A stretch of DNA of 44,893 nt from NCBI GenBank assembly GCA_016212275.1, contig JACRGR010000071.1:1-44893 (forward strand). Direction: 5' to 3'. The notes under the pieces are model-generated. The model was not told the origin of the DNA. It searched no databases and saw only the letters and a program-made list of their open reading frames with translations. A program made the position numbers and the translations under genes. The stretch is from Nitrospinota bacterium (lineage in GTDB: Bacteria > Nitrospinota_A > UBA7883 > JACRGQ01). Below are positions 19,034 to 28,273 of the stretch, one piece after another (within the stretch, counting starts at the first letter, position 1; each line of letters begins with the position of its first letter).

Positions 19034-19582
19034 ATGTCAAGAATAGGTAAAAAACCGGTAGAACTGCCCGCGGGCGTGAGCGCCACGGTGGCCGGCCAAA
19101 AAGTGGAAGTCAAGGGACCCAAGGGCGCCCTCTCGTTCAACGTGCGCGAACCGATCACCGTGACGGTGGAAGGTTCGGTGCTCAGCGTCCATCGGCCAGA
19201 CGATGCCCGCCAGAACCGCTCGCTTCACGGGCTGACGCGGGCTTTGCTGGGGAACATGGTGGACGGTGTGTCCAAGGGGTTCGAGACGAAATTGCTCATC
19301 ACCGGCGTTGGTTACCGCGCGTCATTGGAGGGGAAAAAGCTCTCCATGTCGCTCGGATTTTCGCACCCGGTGCATGTGAACCCACCGGACGGCATTTCGT
19401 TCGAGGTGGGAAAAACGCAAACGGACATCACCGTAAAAGGTATAGACAAGGCGCTTGTGGGACAAGTGGCCGCGAACATCAGGAAACTCAAGGAATCCGA
19501 GCCATACAAAGGCAAGGGCATACGCTATGAAGACGAAGTTGTCCGCAGAAAAGCGGGCAAGTCCGTATCAGGCGGCAAATAA
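19034..19582 (+). CDS. rplF: 50S ribosomal protein L6
   Basis: Two-domain protein near the factor-binding site and L7/L12 stalk base. The sequence starts MSRIGKKPVELPAGVSATVA and ends with the typical NIRKLKESEPYKGKGIRY followed by VRRKAGKSV. Length is 182 residues. It begins one base after the rpsH stop. Confidence 0.98.
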   Translation: MSRIGKKPVELPAGVSATVAGQKVEVKGPKGALSFNVREPITVTVEGSVLSVHRPDDARQNRSLHGLTRALLGNMVDGVSKGFETKLLITGVGYRASLEGKKLSMSLGFSHPVHVNPPDGISFEVGKTQTDITVKGIDKALVGQVAANIRKLKESEPYKGKGIRYEDEVVRRKAGKSVSGGK

Positions 19583-19594
19583 GGCATTGGCGGG

Positions 19595-19957
19595 ATGAAT
19601 ACGGTATTGAAAAAGGAACTCAGGGAAAAACGCAGGTTCAGGATCCGCAAAAAGGTGACCGGCACGGCCCAACGGCCGCGCTTGGCCGTCTTCCGGAGCA
19701 ACAAGCATTTCGGCCTCCAGGTGATCGACGACGCGAAGGGGCTTACCCTCGTGTCCGTGTTCACCACCGAGAAGGCGCTCAAGGGCAAATTCAAGGGGAA
19801 CAACATGGCCGCCGCCAAGGAAGCGGGCGCCATTCTGGCCGCGCGTGCCAAGGAAAAAGGGATCACCGCGATGGTGTTCGACCGGAGCGGCTTCGCCTAT
19901 CACGGCAGGGTAAAACAAATCGCTGAAAGTTTGAGGGAAAATGGCATCCAAATCTAA
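19595..19957 (+). CDS. rplR: 50S ribosomal protein L18
   Basis: 5S rRNA-binding partner of L5. The 120 residues contain [20 protein letters not shown], then [17 protein letters not shown] and the end [21 protein letters not shown]. The 3' end overlaps the rpsE start by 17 bases. Confidence 0.98.
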   Translation: MNTVLKKELREKRRFRIRKKVTGTAQRPRLAVFRSNKHFGLQVIDDAKGLTLVSVFTTEKALKGKFKGNNMAAAKEAGAILAARAKEKGITAMVFDRSGFAYHGRVKQIAESLRENGIQI

Positions 19958-20477
19958 TCCTCCGGCGGGCAGGCAACAGGAATCGGAACTGCAACCCGAA
20001 TTCCTGGAAAAAGTAATTTTCATCAACCGCGTCGCCAAGGTGGTGAAGGGTGGTCGGCGCTTCAGCTTCAGCGCGCTGGTGGTCATCGGCAACCGCGAGG
20101 GAACCGTTGGCATCGGCTACGGAAAGGCGAAGGAAGTGCCCGAAGCGATAAAGAAGGCGGTGGCGGCGGCGCGCAAGCACCTTACCACCATCCTCCTGAT
20201 GGACGGCACCATCCCGCACGAGGTCACGGGCCATGCAGGTGCGGGCCTTGTGTTCATGAAGCCCGCATCGAAGGGCACCGGCGTCATCGCGGGCGGTCCG
20301 GTGCGCGCGATCATGGAATCCGCGGGCATCCATAACATATTGACGAAATCCATCGGCTCCAGCAATCCTTTCAACGTGGTGCACGCCACCATGAAGGCGC
20401 TTAAAAGCCTGCGGAGTCCCGATATGATAAAGAAAATACGCGCAACCAACACTGAAACCGCCGAGGTGAAGGAATGA
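19941..20477 (+). CDS. rpsE: 30S ribosomal protein S5
   Basis: Fidelity protein at the mRNA entry channel. The 178 residues include the double-stranded RNA-binding segment ([40 protein letters not shown]) and the C-terminal domain ([33 protein letters not shown]). The stop overlaps the rplO start, so there is no room for rpmD (L30), which normally lies between them. Confidence 0.98.
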   Translation: MASKSNPPAGRQQESELQPEFLEKVIFINRVAKVVKGGRRFSFSALVVIGNREGTVGIGYGKAKEVPEAIKKAVAAARKHLTTILLMDGTIPHEVTGHAGAGLVFMKPASKGTGVIAGGPVRAIMESAGIHNILTKSIGSSNPFNVVHATMKALKSLRSPDMIKKIRATNTETAEVKE

Positions 20478-20914
20478 GACTGCACGACCTGAAACCGGCC
20501 GCCGGTTCGAACAAGCGGCGCAAGATCGTTGGCCGCGGCGTCGGCTCCGGCCACGGCAAGACCTCCACGCGCGGCCACAAAGGCCAGCGCGCCCGTTCGG
20601 GCGGCAAAAAGGGCTTGGGCCTTTTTGAGGGCGGTCAACAGCCGCTGTACCGCAGACTGCCGAAGCGCGGGTTCACGAACATACACCGCGAAGAGTTCAC
20701 CCCGGTCAATTTGGCCAAGCTGGACAAGTTGGCGGAAGTGAAGGAATTCGGTCCGGCCGTTTTTGCCCAGTACGGGCTTGCCGGCAAGAACGACAAGGTG
20801 AAGATACTGGGCACGGGCGATCTAACCCGCGCCATTACCGTGTCCGCCCACAGCTTTAGCGCAAGCGCGCGCCAGAAGATAGAGGCGGCGGGCGGCAAGG
20901 CAGTGGGGATATAG
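20474..20914 (+). CDS. rplO: 50S ribosomal protein L15
   Basis: Late-assembly large-subunit protein. The 146 residues show the Gly/Arg-rich N terminus ([39 protein letters not shown]) and the compact C-terminal domain ending [19 protein letters not shown]. It overlaps rpsE by 4 nt (ATGA) and is followed four bases later by secY. Confidence 0.98.
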   Translation: MRLHDLKPAAGSNKRRKIVGRGVGSGHGKTSTRGHKGQRARSGGKKGLGLFEGGQQPLYRRLPKRGFTNIHREEFTPVNLAKLDKLAEVKEFGPAVFAQYGLAGKNDKVKILGTGDLTRAITVSAHSFSASARQKIEAAGGKAVGI

Positions 20915-20918
20915 CTCC

Positions 20919-22229
20919 TTGGCGGCGGACGGCTTCGGCAACATTTTTAAGCTCCCGGAGCTTAAAAAGCGCATAATTTTCACCATCCTGTTGCTGGCGG
21001 TGTACCGCGTGGGAGCGCACATCCCGGTGCCGGGCATAGACGGTTCGGCGCTTGCGGATTTCTTTTCGCAGATGCGCGGCTCCGTGCTCCAATTTTTCGA
21101 CATGTTCTCCGGCGGCGCCCTGCGCCGCTTGACGATCTTCGCGCTCGGCATTATGCCGTACATCAGTTCGTCGATCATTATCCAGCTCCTCACCGTTGCG
21201 GTGCCTTACCTTGAGAAACTGAAAAAGGAAGGGGAACACGGCCAGCGGAAAATAACGCAATACACCCGCTACGGCGCGGTTGCCCTGGCCTCCGTTCAGG
21301 GGCTTGGCATCGCGTTCGGGCTGGAGGCGATGCGCTCCCCCTCCGGGGCGCTCATCGTGCCGGAACCCGGTTGGGGCTTCCGCATCCTCACCGTCATCAC
21401 CCTTGCCGCGGGCACCTCGTTCATCATGTGGCTGGGCGAGCAGATCACCGAGCGCGGAGTTGGCAACGGCATCTCGCTCATCATCTTCGCCGGTATCGTG
21501 GCGGAAATTCCGTCCGCGCTCATCAATTCGATCCGGCTTTTGCAAACCGGGGAACTCACGCCGATCGCTGGCCTGATCGCGCTTGCGCTCATGGTGGCGG
21601 TCGTCGGCGTCATCGTGTTCATGGAGAGCGGACAGCGGCGCATCCCGATACAGTACGCGCGCCGGATGGTGGGCAGGCGCATGTATCAGGGGCAAACCAG
21701 CCACCTGCCGCTGAAAATAAACACTTCCGGCGTTATTCCGCCGATCTTCGCATCGGCGCTCATCATGTTCCCCGCCACCATCGTCGGATTCATCCAAAAC
21801 CCGGCGATGCAGAAAATGGCCACATTGTTGGCGCCCGGCACTCTGCTCCACGTCGTCCTGTATGTGGGGCTGATAATTTTCTTTTGTTACTTCTACACCG
21901 CGGTGGTATTCAACCCCTCCGAGGTTGCCGAGAACATGAAAAAGCACGGCGGCTTCATTCCCGGCATCCGCCCCGGCAAGCCGACCGGCGAATATATCGA
22001 CCGCACCTTGTCGCGCATAACCCTTGGCGGCGCCGGATACCTGGCGCTTGTCTGTGTCTTGCCCGATTTCATGATCAAGGCGTTCAACATCCCGTTCTAC
22101 TTCGGCGGCACGGGGCTTTTGATCGTCGTGGGCGTGGCCATGGACACGATGGCGCAGGTGGAATCGCATCTCGTCATGCGCCAGTACGGCGGATTCATCA
22201 AGGGCGGCAAGATGCGGGGCCGGCAATGA
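20919..22229 (+). CDS. secY: preprotein translocase channel subunit SecY
   Basis: Forms the inner-membrane protein-conducting channel with SecE and SecG. The 436-residue protein has ten predicted membrane segments, starting at FTILLLAVYRVGAHIPVPGI, and the plug region after GSALADFF. Other signatures are SSSIIIQLLTVAVPYLEKL and the cytosolic loop RMYQGQTSHLPLKINTSGVI. The start is a TTG with GGGGA ten bases upstream. The stop overlaps adk (ATGA). Many envelope proteins encoded later in the window depend on this channel. Confidence 0.97.
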   Translation: MAADGFGNIFKLPELKKRIIFTILLLAVYRVGAHIPVPGIDGSALADFFSQMRGSVLQFFDMFSGGALRRLTIFALGIMPYISSSIIIQLLTVAVPYLEKLKKEGEHGQRKITQYTRYGAVALASVQGLGIAFGLEAMRSPSGALIVPEPGWGFRILTVITLAAGTSFIMWLGEQITERGVGNGISLIIFAGIVAEIPSALINSIRLLQTGELTPIAGLIALALMVAVVGVIVFMESGQRRIPIQYARRMVGRRMYQGQTSHLPLKINTSGVIPPIFASALIMFPATIVGFIQNPAMQKMATLLAPGTLLHVVLYVGLIIFFCYFYTAVVFNPSEVAENMKKHGGFIPGIRPGKPTGEYIDRTLSRITLGGAGYLALVCVLPDFMIKAFNIPFYFGGTGLLIVVGVAMDTMAQVESHLVMRQYGGFIKGGKMRGRQ

Positions 22230-22873
22230 ACCTGATATTCCTTGGGCCTCCGGGAGCGGGGAAGGGCACCCAGGCAAAAAAGATCACTGAAAAATACGGC
22301 TACCCCCAAATCTCCACCGGCGACATCCTGCGCCAGGCGGTGAAAGACAAGACGGAAATGGGCCTGAAGGCCAAGTCGTTCATGGACCAGGGAAAACTGG
22401 TGCCGGACGAAGTGGTCATCGGCATCATCAACGACCGGCTTCACGACGCGGACTGCAAGAAGGGGTTCATCCTCGACGGCTTCCCCCGCACCGTGGCGCA
22501 GGCCGAGGCGCTGGGGATCCTGCTTGACAAGCTGGGGACAAAAATACACACCGTGCTGGACCTCGCCGTGGAAGAGGATGAACTGGTAAAACGGCTGACC
22601 GGAAGAAGGACTTGCAAAAAATGCGGAATGGGGTATCATATCTTGTTTACGCCACCTGCGAAGGAAGGGGTCTGCGGCAAATGCGGCGGAGAGCTTTACC
22701 AGCGGGACGACGATAACGAAGGGACCGTGAAAAAACGGTTCCAGGTGTACCGGGAACAGTCGGAACAGCTTGGCGGATATTACAGCAAGACCGGACGCTA
22801 CAAAAAACTGGATGGAACGGCGGGCATAGATGAAGTGTTCGGAAAGATCGAGGAGATCATTGGTGCGGCATGA
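22226..22873 (+). CDS. adk: adenylate kinase, zinc-lid type
   Basis: Balances AMP, ADP and ATP. The 215-residue long form has the P-loop GPPGAGKGTQ (7-16), the AMP site ISTGDILR and the DGFPRT motif. The LID domain carries four cysteines (CKKCG and CGKCG), so it should bind zinc structurally. The ATG at 22226 overlaps the secY stop. An open frame extending far upstream is only the shadow of secY. Confidence 0.97.
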   Translation: MNLIFLGPPGAGKGTQAKKITEKYGYPQISTGDILRQAVKDKTEMGLKAKSFMDQGKLVPDEVVIGIINDRLHDADCKKGFILDGFPRTVAQAEALGILLDKLGTKIHTVLDLAVEEDELVKRLTGRRTCKKCGMGYHILFTPPAKEGVCGKCGGELYQRDDDNEGTVKKRFQVYREQSEQLGGYYSKTGRYKKLDGTAGIDEVFGKIEEIIGAA

Positions 22874-23625
22874 TCATTTTGAAATCTCCCGAAGAGATAG
22901 GGAAAATTCGGGCCGCCGACCGGATCGTGGCGAAAACGCTTATAGCGCTTAAGGAAATGGTGAAACCGGGAATGACGACATTGGAACTTGACCGCGCGGC
23001 TGAAGAAATGGTGCGCGCGGAAGGGGCACGCCCCACGTTCAAGGGGTACCGGGGCTTTCCCGCGGCTTTGTGCGTGTCGGTGAACAGCGAAGTGGTTCAC
23101 GGCATCCCCGGCAAAAAGAAGCTCAAAGAGGGCGACATCGTGAGCCTGGACCTTGGGGCCGACCTCGATGGGTATTTCGGCGACGCCGCCATTACGGTGG
23201 GCGTGGGCGAAATATCCAGCCACGCGCAACGGCTGATGGATGTAACGCGCGAATCGCTGTACAAGGGGATCGAGCAGGCGAAGGAAGGCAACCGGTTGTC
23301 CGACATCTCCCACGCCATTCAGACCCATGTGGAGGCGGCGGGGTTTTCGGTGGTCACCGATTTCGTGGGACACGGGATCGGCACGCAACAGCATGAAGAT
23401 CCGCAGATCCCGAATTATGGGCCGAAAGGCGTCGGGCCGCTCCTCAAGCGGGGCATGGTGCTGGCCATCGAGCCGATGGTGAACGCGGGCGGGCACCAGG
23501 TGAAAGTGCTGGACGACGGATGGACGGTGGTCACGCGGGATGGCGGCCTGAGCGCCCATTTCGAGCATAGCATCGCCGTCATGCCGGAAAAAGCGGACAT
23601 CCTGAGCGAGTATGCGGAGCGGTAA
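22870..23625 (+). CDS. map: methionine aminopeptidase, type I
   Basis: Removes the initiator methionine from nascent proteins. The 251 residues include the metal ligands in [18 protein letters not shown], the His in [19 protein letters not shown] and the Glu residues in [12 protein letters not shown] and AHFEHSIAV. It lacks an N-terminal zinc finger, so it is the short bacterial form. The start overlaps adk by 4 nt. Confidence 0.97.
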   Translation: MIILKSPEEIGKIRAADRIVAKTLIALKEMVKPGMTTLELDRAAEEMVRAEGARPTFKGYRGFPAALCVSVNSEVVHGIPGKKKLKEGDIVSLDLGADLDGYFGDAAITVGVGEISSHAQRLMDVTRESLYKGIEQAKEGNRLSDISHAIQTHVEAAGFSVVTDFVGHGIGTQQHEDPQIPNYGPKGVGPLLKRGMVLAIEPMVNAGGHQVKVLDDGWTVVTRDGGLSAHFEHSIAVMPEKADILSEYAER

Positions 23626-23627
23626 GG

Positions 23628-23846
23628 GTGGCCAAAGAAAATGTCATCGAGATGGAAGGGACTGTTGTGGAATCGTTGCCCAATGCGATGTTTCGCGTTG
23701 AGCTGGAAAACAAACACGTCGTGCTGGCGCATGTGTCCGGCAAGATGAGGATGCATTACATCCGCATTCTGGCCGGGGACAAGGTGAAGGTGGAACTCTC
23801 CCCCTACGACCTGACGCGCGGCAGGATCACATACCGGTACAAGTGA
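23628..23846 (+). CDS. infA: translation initiation factor IF-1
   Basis: OB-fold factor that occupies the ribosomal A site during initiation. The 72 residues include [39 protein letters not shown] and [18 protein letters not shown]. The start codon is GTG, two bases after the map stop. Confidence 0.98.
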   Translation: MAKENVIEMEGTVVESLPNAMFRVELENKHVVLAHVSGKMRMHYIRILAGDKVKVELSPYDLTRGRITYRYK

Positions 23847-23863
23847 TAAAGAGGTGAAGGCAA

Positions 23864-23977
23864 ATGAAAGTGCGGGCGTCGGTAAAACCGATCTGTGAAA
23901 AATGCAAAGTGATACGCCGCGGTGGCGTGGTGCGGGTGATCTGCGAAAACCCCAAACACAAACAACGCCAGGGATGA
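23864..23977 (+). CDS. rpmJ: 50S ribosomal protein L36
   Basis: A 37-residue protein, [20 protein letters not shown] followed by [17 protein letters not shown]. Cys11, Cys14, Cys27 and His32 form the zinc-binding set of the zinc-containing L36 type. The ribosome site is AGAGGTGAAGG. It lies between infA and rpsM, the usual place. Confidence 0.97.
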   Translation: MKVRASVKPICEKCKVIRRGGVVRVICENPKHKQRQG

Positions 23978-23990
23978 CCGGGAGGATACA

Positions 23991-24374
23991 GTGGCGCGAA
24001 TAGCAGGCATAGACATTCCGAGGGAAAAACGGGTCGTGGTGGCCCTGACCTACATTTTCGGCATCGGACCGGCCACCAGCGAACGGATACTCAAAGAGGC
24101 GGGCATCGAGGTGGCCGTGCGGGTGAAGAACCTCACGGACAACCAGGTGAACATTCTGCGCAACATCATCGAAAAGAAATTGACCGTGGAAGGCGACCTG
24201 CGGCGCAATGTCCAGATGGACATCAAGCGCCTCATGGAGATCGGCTCTTACCGCGGCCTCCGGCACCGCAAGGGACTTCCCGCGCGGGGCCAGCGCACGC
24301 GCACGAACTCGCGCACGCGCAAGGGGCCGCGCAAGACGGTTGCCGCGTCCAAAAAGGTCGCCAACGTAAAATAA
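23991..24374 (+). CDS. rpsM: 30S ribosomal protein S13
   Basis: Small-subunit head protein forming bridges to L5. The 127 residues read [20 protein letters not shown], then [20 protein letters not shown] and the C-terminal [19 protein letters not shown]. The start is GTG with GGGAGGA upstream. First of the alpha-operon genes in the series. Confidence 0.98.
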   Translation: MARIAGIDIPREKRVVVALTYIFGIGPATSERILKEAGIEVAVRVKNLTDNQVNILRNIIEKKLTVEGDLRRNVQMDIKRLMEIGSYRGLRHRKGLPARGQRTRTNSRTRKGPRKTVAASKKVANVK

Positions 24375-24385
24375 CGGGAGCATAC

Positions 24386-24808
24386 ATGGCTGAAGAAAAA
24401 GATAAAGAAAAAGAGAAAAAGAAACCGGCAAAACCCGCCGCCAAAAAGAAATCGGTGAAGGTGCCGGTGAACGGCGTGGCGCACATCAAGGCCTCGTTCA
24501 ACAACACGATCGTGACCATCACGGATTCGTTGGGGAACGTGGTGTCGTGGGCATCCGCGGGGCATGTGGGGTTCAAAGGCTCGCGCAAGAGCACCCCGTT
24601 CGCGGCGCAGGTGACGGCGGAAAACGCCGCCCGCAAAGCGCGCGACGCGGGTATGATGCGGGTGGACGTATCGGTGAAGGGGCCCGGCGCGGGCCGCGAA
24701 GCCGCGATACGCGCCTTGCAGACCACCGGCCTGACAGTTGAAACCATCCGGGACGTGACCCCTGTTCCCCATAACGGGTGCAGGCCCCCGAAACGTAGAA
24801 GAGTCTGA
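24386..24808 (+). CDS. rpsK: 30S ribosomal protein S11
   Basis: Platform protein near the E site. The core contains [19 protein letters not shown] and [18 protein letters not shown], ending in [17 protein letters not shown]. The first 25 residues are a lysine-rich charged leader ([20 protein letters not shown]), longer than in most bacteria. Total length is 140 residues. Confidence 0.98.
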   Translation: MAEEKDKEKEKKKPAKPAAKKKSVKVPVNGVAHIKASFNNTIVTITDSLGNVVSWASAGHVGFKGSRKSTPFAAQVTAENAARKARDAGMMRVDVSVKGPGAGREAAIRALQTTGLTVETIRDVTPVPHNGCRPPKRRRV

Positions 24809-24817
24809 GGAGGTACG

Positions 24818-25444
24818 GTGGCGAGATACAGGGATTCTGTGTGCCGGTTGTGCCGGCGCGAAAATACCAAGCTGTTCCTCAAAGGGGAACGGTGCATGAC
24901 CGCGAAATGCGCCATTGAGCGCAGGGCCTACGCACCCGGCCAGCACGGCCAGCGGCGCGGCAAAATGACGGAGTACGGCATCCAGTTGCGGGAAAAACAA
25001 AAGGCCCGCCGGATTTACGGCATCTTGGAGCGGCAGTTCCGCAAGACGTTCCACAACGCGGAGCGCAAGAAGGGGATCACCGGCGAAATATTCCTCCAGT
25101 TGCTGGAGCGCCGGCTGGACAACACGATCTACCGCCTGGGCTTCGCCAGCAACCGCGTGCAGGCCCGGCAGTTGGTGGGGCACCGGCACATCACGGTGAA
25201 CGGCAAACTGGTGAACCTCCCGTCCTTCACCGTGCGCAAGGGGGACGTGATCGAAGTGGCCGCCAAGAGCAAAAAGATGAAGCATTTCGTGGAACTGCTG
25301 GAAAAGCGCGCGGCCATTACGTTGCCAGCGTGGCTTTCCATCACCGAAGGGGAGTTGAAGGGACAGGTCCTGGATGATCCGAAGCCGGAAGACAGCCGAG
25401 TGCCGGTGCGGGAGCAACTGATCGTCGAATTCTATTCCAAGTAA
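24818..25444 (+). CDS. rpsD: 30S ribosomal protein S4
   Basis: Nucleates 16S 5'-domain assembly and can autoregulate the alpha operon. The 208 residues include an N-terminal zinc site (CRLCRRE, with later Cys in [14 protein letters not shown]), the [11 protein letters not shown] block and an S4 RNA-binding domain ([20 protein letters not shown]). The start is GTG with GAGGAG upstream. Confidence 0.98.
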   Translation: MARYRDSVCRLCRRENTKLFLKGERCMTAKCAIERRAYAPGQHGQRRGKMTEYGIQLREKQKARRIYGILERQFRKTFHNAERKKGITGEIFLQLLERRLDNTIYRLGFASNRVQARQLVGHRHITVNGKLVNLPSFTVRKGDVIEVAAKSKKMKHFVELLEKRAAITLPAWLSITEGELKGQVLDDPKPEDSRVPVREQLIVEFYSK

Positions 25445-25457
25445 TAAGGAGTGACTG

Positions 25458-26450
25458 ATGAACGCGGTGTTAAGGGAATTTGTTAAGCCGAAGAAGCTGG
25501 AGTGCGTGGAATCTTCCGCGGACGAGACGTATGCCAAGTTCGTGGCGGAACCGCTGGAGCGGGGTTTTGGCGTTTCGCTCGGCAACTCGCTGAGGCGCTA
25601 CCTGCTCTCCTCGATCCCGGGCGCGTCCATCGTGGCCGTAAAGATCGCGGGAATCCACCATGAGTTTTCCACCCTGCCGAACGTCTATGAGGACGTTTCG
25701 GACATCATCTTGAACCTCAAAGAGGTGGTGATCGCGCAGGAAGGGACCGACGCGGTCACATTGACCATTGACGAAAAAGGGAAAAAGGAAGTGACCGGCG
25801 CGGACATCAAGTGCCCTCCCGGCGTGCAGATCGTGAACCCGGACGTTCACATCGCCAGCCTGATGGACAAAAAGTCCGAATTCAAGGTGGAAATGTTCAC
25901 CCGCGTCGGCAGGGGCTATCTTTCCTCGGAGGACATCAAGGTCGAGGAGGCGGACATTTCGGTCATCCCGCTGGACGCGAACTTTTCCCCTATCCGCAAG
26001 GTGAATTTCACGGTGGAAAAGACCCGCGTGGGCGGCTCCGCCGATTTCGACAAGCTGATCCTGGAAGTGTGGACCAACGGCACCATTGACCCGGAGACCG
26101 CGGTCTCCAACGCCGCGCGCATCCACCGAGAGCACATCCAGCTTTTCATCAACGTCGGCGAAGAGGAAGAGGCGCCGCGCCACGAGGCCCGCGCGGAACG
26201 CAAGCGGCCCACCATCAACCTCAACCGGAGCGTTGAGGAACTGGAACTTTCGGTGCGGTCGTACAACTGCCTGCAGAAAGCGAACATCAAAACGATACGC
26301 GAACTGGTCACCAAGACCGACAGCGAAATGCTCAAGACGCGCAACTTCGGGCGCAAATCGCTGAACGAGATAAAGCAGATACTGGGCGAGATGGGCCTTT
26401 CCCTCGGCATGGGCGAGGATGAAGTGCGCACGCTCGACGCGGAACAGTAA
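25458..26450 (+). CDS. rpoA: RNA polymerase alpha subunit
   Basis: Assembly scaffold of RNA polymerase and contact for activators and UP elements. The 330-residue protein has the N-terminal dimer domain (FVAEPLERGFGVSLGNSLRR, YLLSSIPGASIV) and, after a charged linker near residue 240, the C-terminal domain (LELSVRSYNCLQKANIKTIR, TRNFGRKSLNEIKQILGEMG). It follows rpsD by 13 bases with AAGGAG as ribosome site. Confidence 0.98.
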   Translation: MNAVLREFVKPKKLECVESSADETYAKFVAEPLERGFGVSLGNSLRRYLLSSIPGASIVAVKIAGIHHEFSTLPNVYEDVSDIILNLKEVVIAQEGTDAVTLTIDEKGKKEVTGADIKCPPGVQIVNPDVHIASLMDKKSEFKVEMFTRVGRGYLSSEDIKVEEADISVIPLDANFSPIRKVNFTVEKTRVGGSADFDKLILEVWTNGTIDPETAVSNAARIHREHIQLFINVGEEEEAPRHEARAERKRPTINLNRSVEELELSVRSYNCLQKANIKTIRELVTKTDSEMLKTRNFGRKSLNEIKQILGEMGLSLGMGEDEVRTLDAEQ

Positions 26451-26465
26451 AAAGGAGTACAGGCC

Positions 26466-26885
26466 ATGCGGCACTTGAAGGACGGAAGAAAATTTGGCAT
26501 CAACACGGCGCATCGCACCGCGATGTTCCGCAACATGGTGACTTCGCTCCTGCGGTTTGAGAAGATCAGCACCACGCTCGCGCGCGCGAAGGAACTGCGC
26601 CGCTACGCCGAAAAGATGATCACCCTCGGCAAGAAGGGGGACCTCGCCGCGCGCCGCAAGGCCGCAGGCTACCTGCAGGACAAGGCGGTGACGAGCAAGC
26701 TGTTCGCCGCGTTGGGCAAGCGCTATGCGGAACGCAAGGGCGGCTACACCCGCATCTACCGCGCGGGCCTGCGCAACGGCGATAACGCCCCGATGGCGAT
26801 CATCGAGCTGGTGGACCGCGACGTGGCGGCTGAACCGAAGCGGCGGACGCGCAAGGTCGAGGAAGCCGAAGCGGCCGCGAAGTAA
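26466..26885 (+). CDS. rplQ: 50S ribosomal protein L17
   Basis: Tunnel-exit protein and last gene of the ribosomal operon. The 139 residues show [20 protein letters not shown], then [19 protein letters not shown] and [21 protein letters not shown] charged tail of about 15 residues follows the conserved core. The strong terminator at 26950 closes the unit. Confidence 0.98.
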   Translation: MRHLKDGRKFGINTAHRTAMFRNMVTSLLRFEKISTTLARAKELRRYAEKMITLGKKGDLAARRKAAGYLQDKAVTSKLFAALGKRYAERKGGYTRIYRAGLRNGDNAPMAIIELVDRDVAAEPKRRTRKVEEAEAAAK

Positions 26886-26949
26886 CCCCGCTTCTTTTCC
26901 CCTCCTTTTCAAGGTGGGGATACGGTGGTGGTTCTCAAAAAAGCATTTG

Positions 26950-26986
26950 AAGCCGGGCGGTTGAAAAAACCGTTCGGCTTTTTTAT
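26950..26986 (+). terminator. intrinsic terminator of the rplV-rplQ operon
   Basis: AAGCCGGGCGGTT pairs with AACCGTTCGGCTT over 13 positions (two G-T pairs) around an A-rich loop, followed by TTTTATTT. It lies 65 bases after the rplQ stop. Confidence 0.92.
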
Positions 26987-27113
26987 TTCCTTCCATTGGC
27001 CGGGACTTCACCTCTCCAGCCCCGTTGGCTCTATTGGTGTTTTTTTCAGCAAAGGGGGGTAGAATGGCGGGAAGGGGATTCTTGGACTTAACCATTCAAA
27101 GGGGGGGAACGCC

Positions 27114-27317
27114 ATGTTCATTACTGAGAATGAAGCCAAAGACCTTTTCTGTCCGCTGACCTTCGTCGTCCTGGGTGAACAAAAATTCGGACACCGCATG
27201 TTTGAGTGCAAGGGTTCGGGTTGCATCGCATGGCGCTGGGGAGAGAAAAAGCATAAGAACGCCGACACGCGCCGGGGCTTCTGCGGGTTCGCCGGAAAAA
27301 TCCTGTTCAAAGACTAA
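27114..27317 (+). CDS. small four-cysteine protein, function unknown
   Basis: A 67-residue protein with no signal peptide and a strong ribosome site (GGGGGGGAA, six bases upstream). Cysteines 13, 32, 37 and 57 sit in the pattern CPLTF, ECKGSGCIAWRWG and GFCG. The CxGSxCxAWR-like core resembles short uncharacterised proteins I associate with several bacterial and phage genomes, but no function is known to me. Four cysteines suggest zinc or iron-sulfur binding. It stands alone between the ribosomal terminator and a convergent permease gene. A possible -10 (TAGAAT, 27060-27065) lies upstream. Confidence 0.7.
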   Translation: MFITENEAKDLFCPLTFVVLGEQKFGHRMFECKGSGCIAWRWGEKKHKNADTRRGFCGFAGKILFKD

Positions 27318-27327
27318 CGTCACCCGT

Positions 27328-27354
27328 CTGACATGCCGGGTTCCCCGTTGTCAG
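27328..27354. terminator. hairpin between convergent small protein gene and tauE
   Basis: CTGACA pairs with TGTCAG outside an inner CGGG-TTC-CCCG stem, in the gap between two convergent genes. No T-run follows on either strand, so it may stop transcripts poorly or protect 3' ends. Confidence 0.45.
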
Positions 27355-27392
27355 CCGTCCGGTGGAAATACACCGGGGGGATCGCCCGGCCT

Positions 27393-28148
27393 TCAGCTTC
27401 CGGTGAGGCCGCGGTATAAGAGCTGGCTCCCTATGAATACCAGCCAGGCCAATAAGGCCACGCGGAGCGGCTTTGCCGGAACGCGGTTTGCCGTATGGGA
27501 TCCCAAGAAGGAGCCAACCAGGCCGCCGGTCACAAGTTTCGCCATCATCGGCAGGTCTATGTTCCCCATGCCGAAATGCAGTGAGCCGCCCACCGCGGAA
27601 AGCGCAAGGCCGAAGGCGATGTCGGTGCCAATGACGTTGCAGGCGAACAGCGGCGTGGCGTAGAGCAGGAGCAAAGTGCCCAGCGCGCCCGCTCCCGCCG
27701 ATGAAAACCCAACCTCGATACCGATAAAGAACGTGACGACAGGGATGAATTTCGCCAGCTTCTCGGTATTGTGGATGCTTATCCGTTTCCACATCAGGAT
27801 GATGTTCATCAATGCGGACAGCAAAACGATGATACCGACCACGGTAAGCACCGCCAACTTGAGCTTTTTGTCGGCGGCCATGTGCCCCAGCATGAGCGAA
27901 CCGAGGATCACGCCGGGAACGCCACCCGCCATCATGAGCAAAAGGTATTTTTTGTCCACCCTTCCTTTCAGCCAGTAGGAAGCGCCTGCGGGGATCTTGA
28001 CGATGGTGGAAAAGCCGAGCGCGGTGCCGACCGCCACGGCAGGTTCAAGGCCGAGGAAAAGCATCAGCACGGGGGCCGTGACCGTGCCCGCCCCAACGCC
28101 GGTGATGGCGATGGCGAACGCGATGACGAAGCCGATGATTATTTCCAT
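27393..28148 (-). CDS. TauE/SafE-family membrane permease
   Basis: A 251-residue polytopic protein with about eight membrane segments and the TauE/SafE (DUF81) signatures GVGAGTVTAPVLMLFLGL near the N terminus and GVPGVILGSLMLGH. The second repeat carries SSAGAGALGTLLLLYATPLF and GGLVGSFLGSHTA. Family members are implicated in export of sulfite, sulfonates or other sulfur anions. Its position just downstream of the sulfite reductase-TusA-CysH genes supports a sulfur role. A terminator separates it from cysH, so it is probably regulated apart. The ribosome site is GAGGAG. Confidence 0.88.
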   Translation of the reverse strand: MEIIIGFVIAFAIAITGVGAGTVTAPVLMLFLGLEPAVAVGTALGFSTIVKIPAGASYWLKGRVDKKYLLLMMAGGVPGVILGSLMLGHMAADKKLKLAVLTVVGIIVLLSALMNIILMWKRISIHNTEKLAKFIPVVTFFIGIEVGFSSAGAGALGTLLLLYATPLFACNVIGTDIAFGLALSAVGGSLHFGMGNIDLPMMAKLVTGGLVGSFLGSHTANRVPAKPLRVALLAWLVFIGSQLLYRGLTGS

Positions 28149-28170
28149 TTACTCCTCACTCCGATTCCCC

Positions 28171-28199
28171 AAAAAAAATAGCCCCATTTACGGCGGGGC
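28171..28199 (-). terminator. intrinsic terminator after cysH
   Basis: On the minus strand, GCCCC and GGGGC form a five-pair stem around a nine-base loop, followed by TATTTTTTTT. It lies 75 bases after the cysH stop and before the tauE start. Confidence 0.8.
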
Positions 28200-28273
28200 C
28201 AGACCGATATGGAAAAGGGGGTTAACCCAACGGAAGGGCGGTGTTTCCACCGCTTCTCCCGTTAAGTCCTTTG

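Noticed and set aside
21371-22225. Upstream extension of the adk frame
   Set aside because: The extension overlaps secY in another frame; the ATG at 22226 gives a normal adenylate kinase.
25470-27095. A 541-residue minus-strand open frame
   Set aside because: It is antisense to rpoA and rplQ and crosses the ribosomal terminator.
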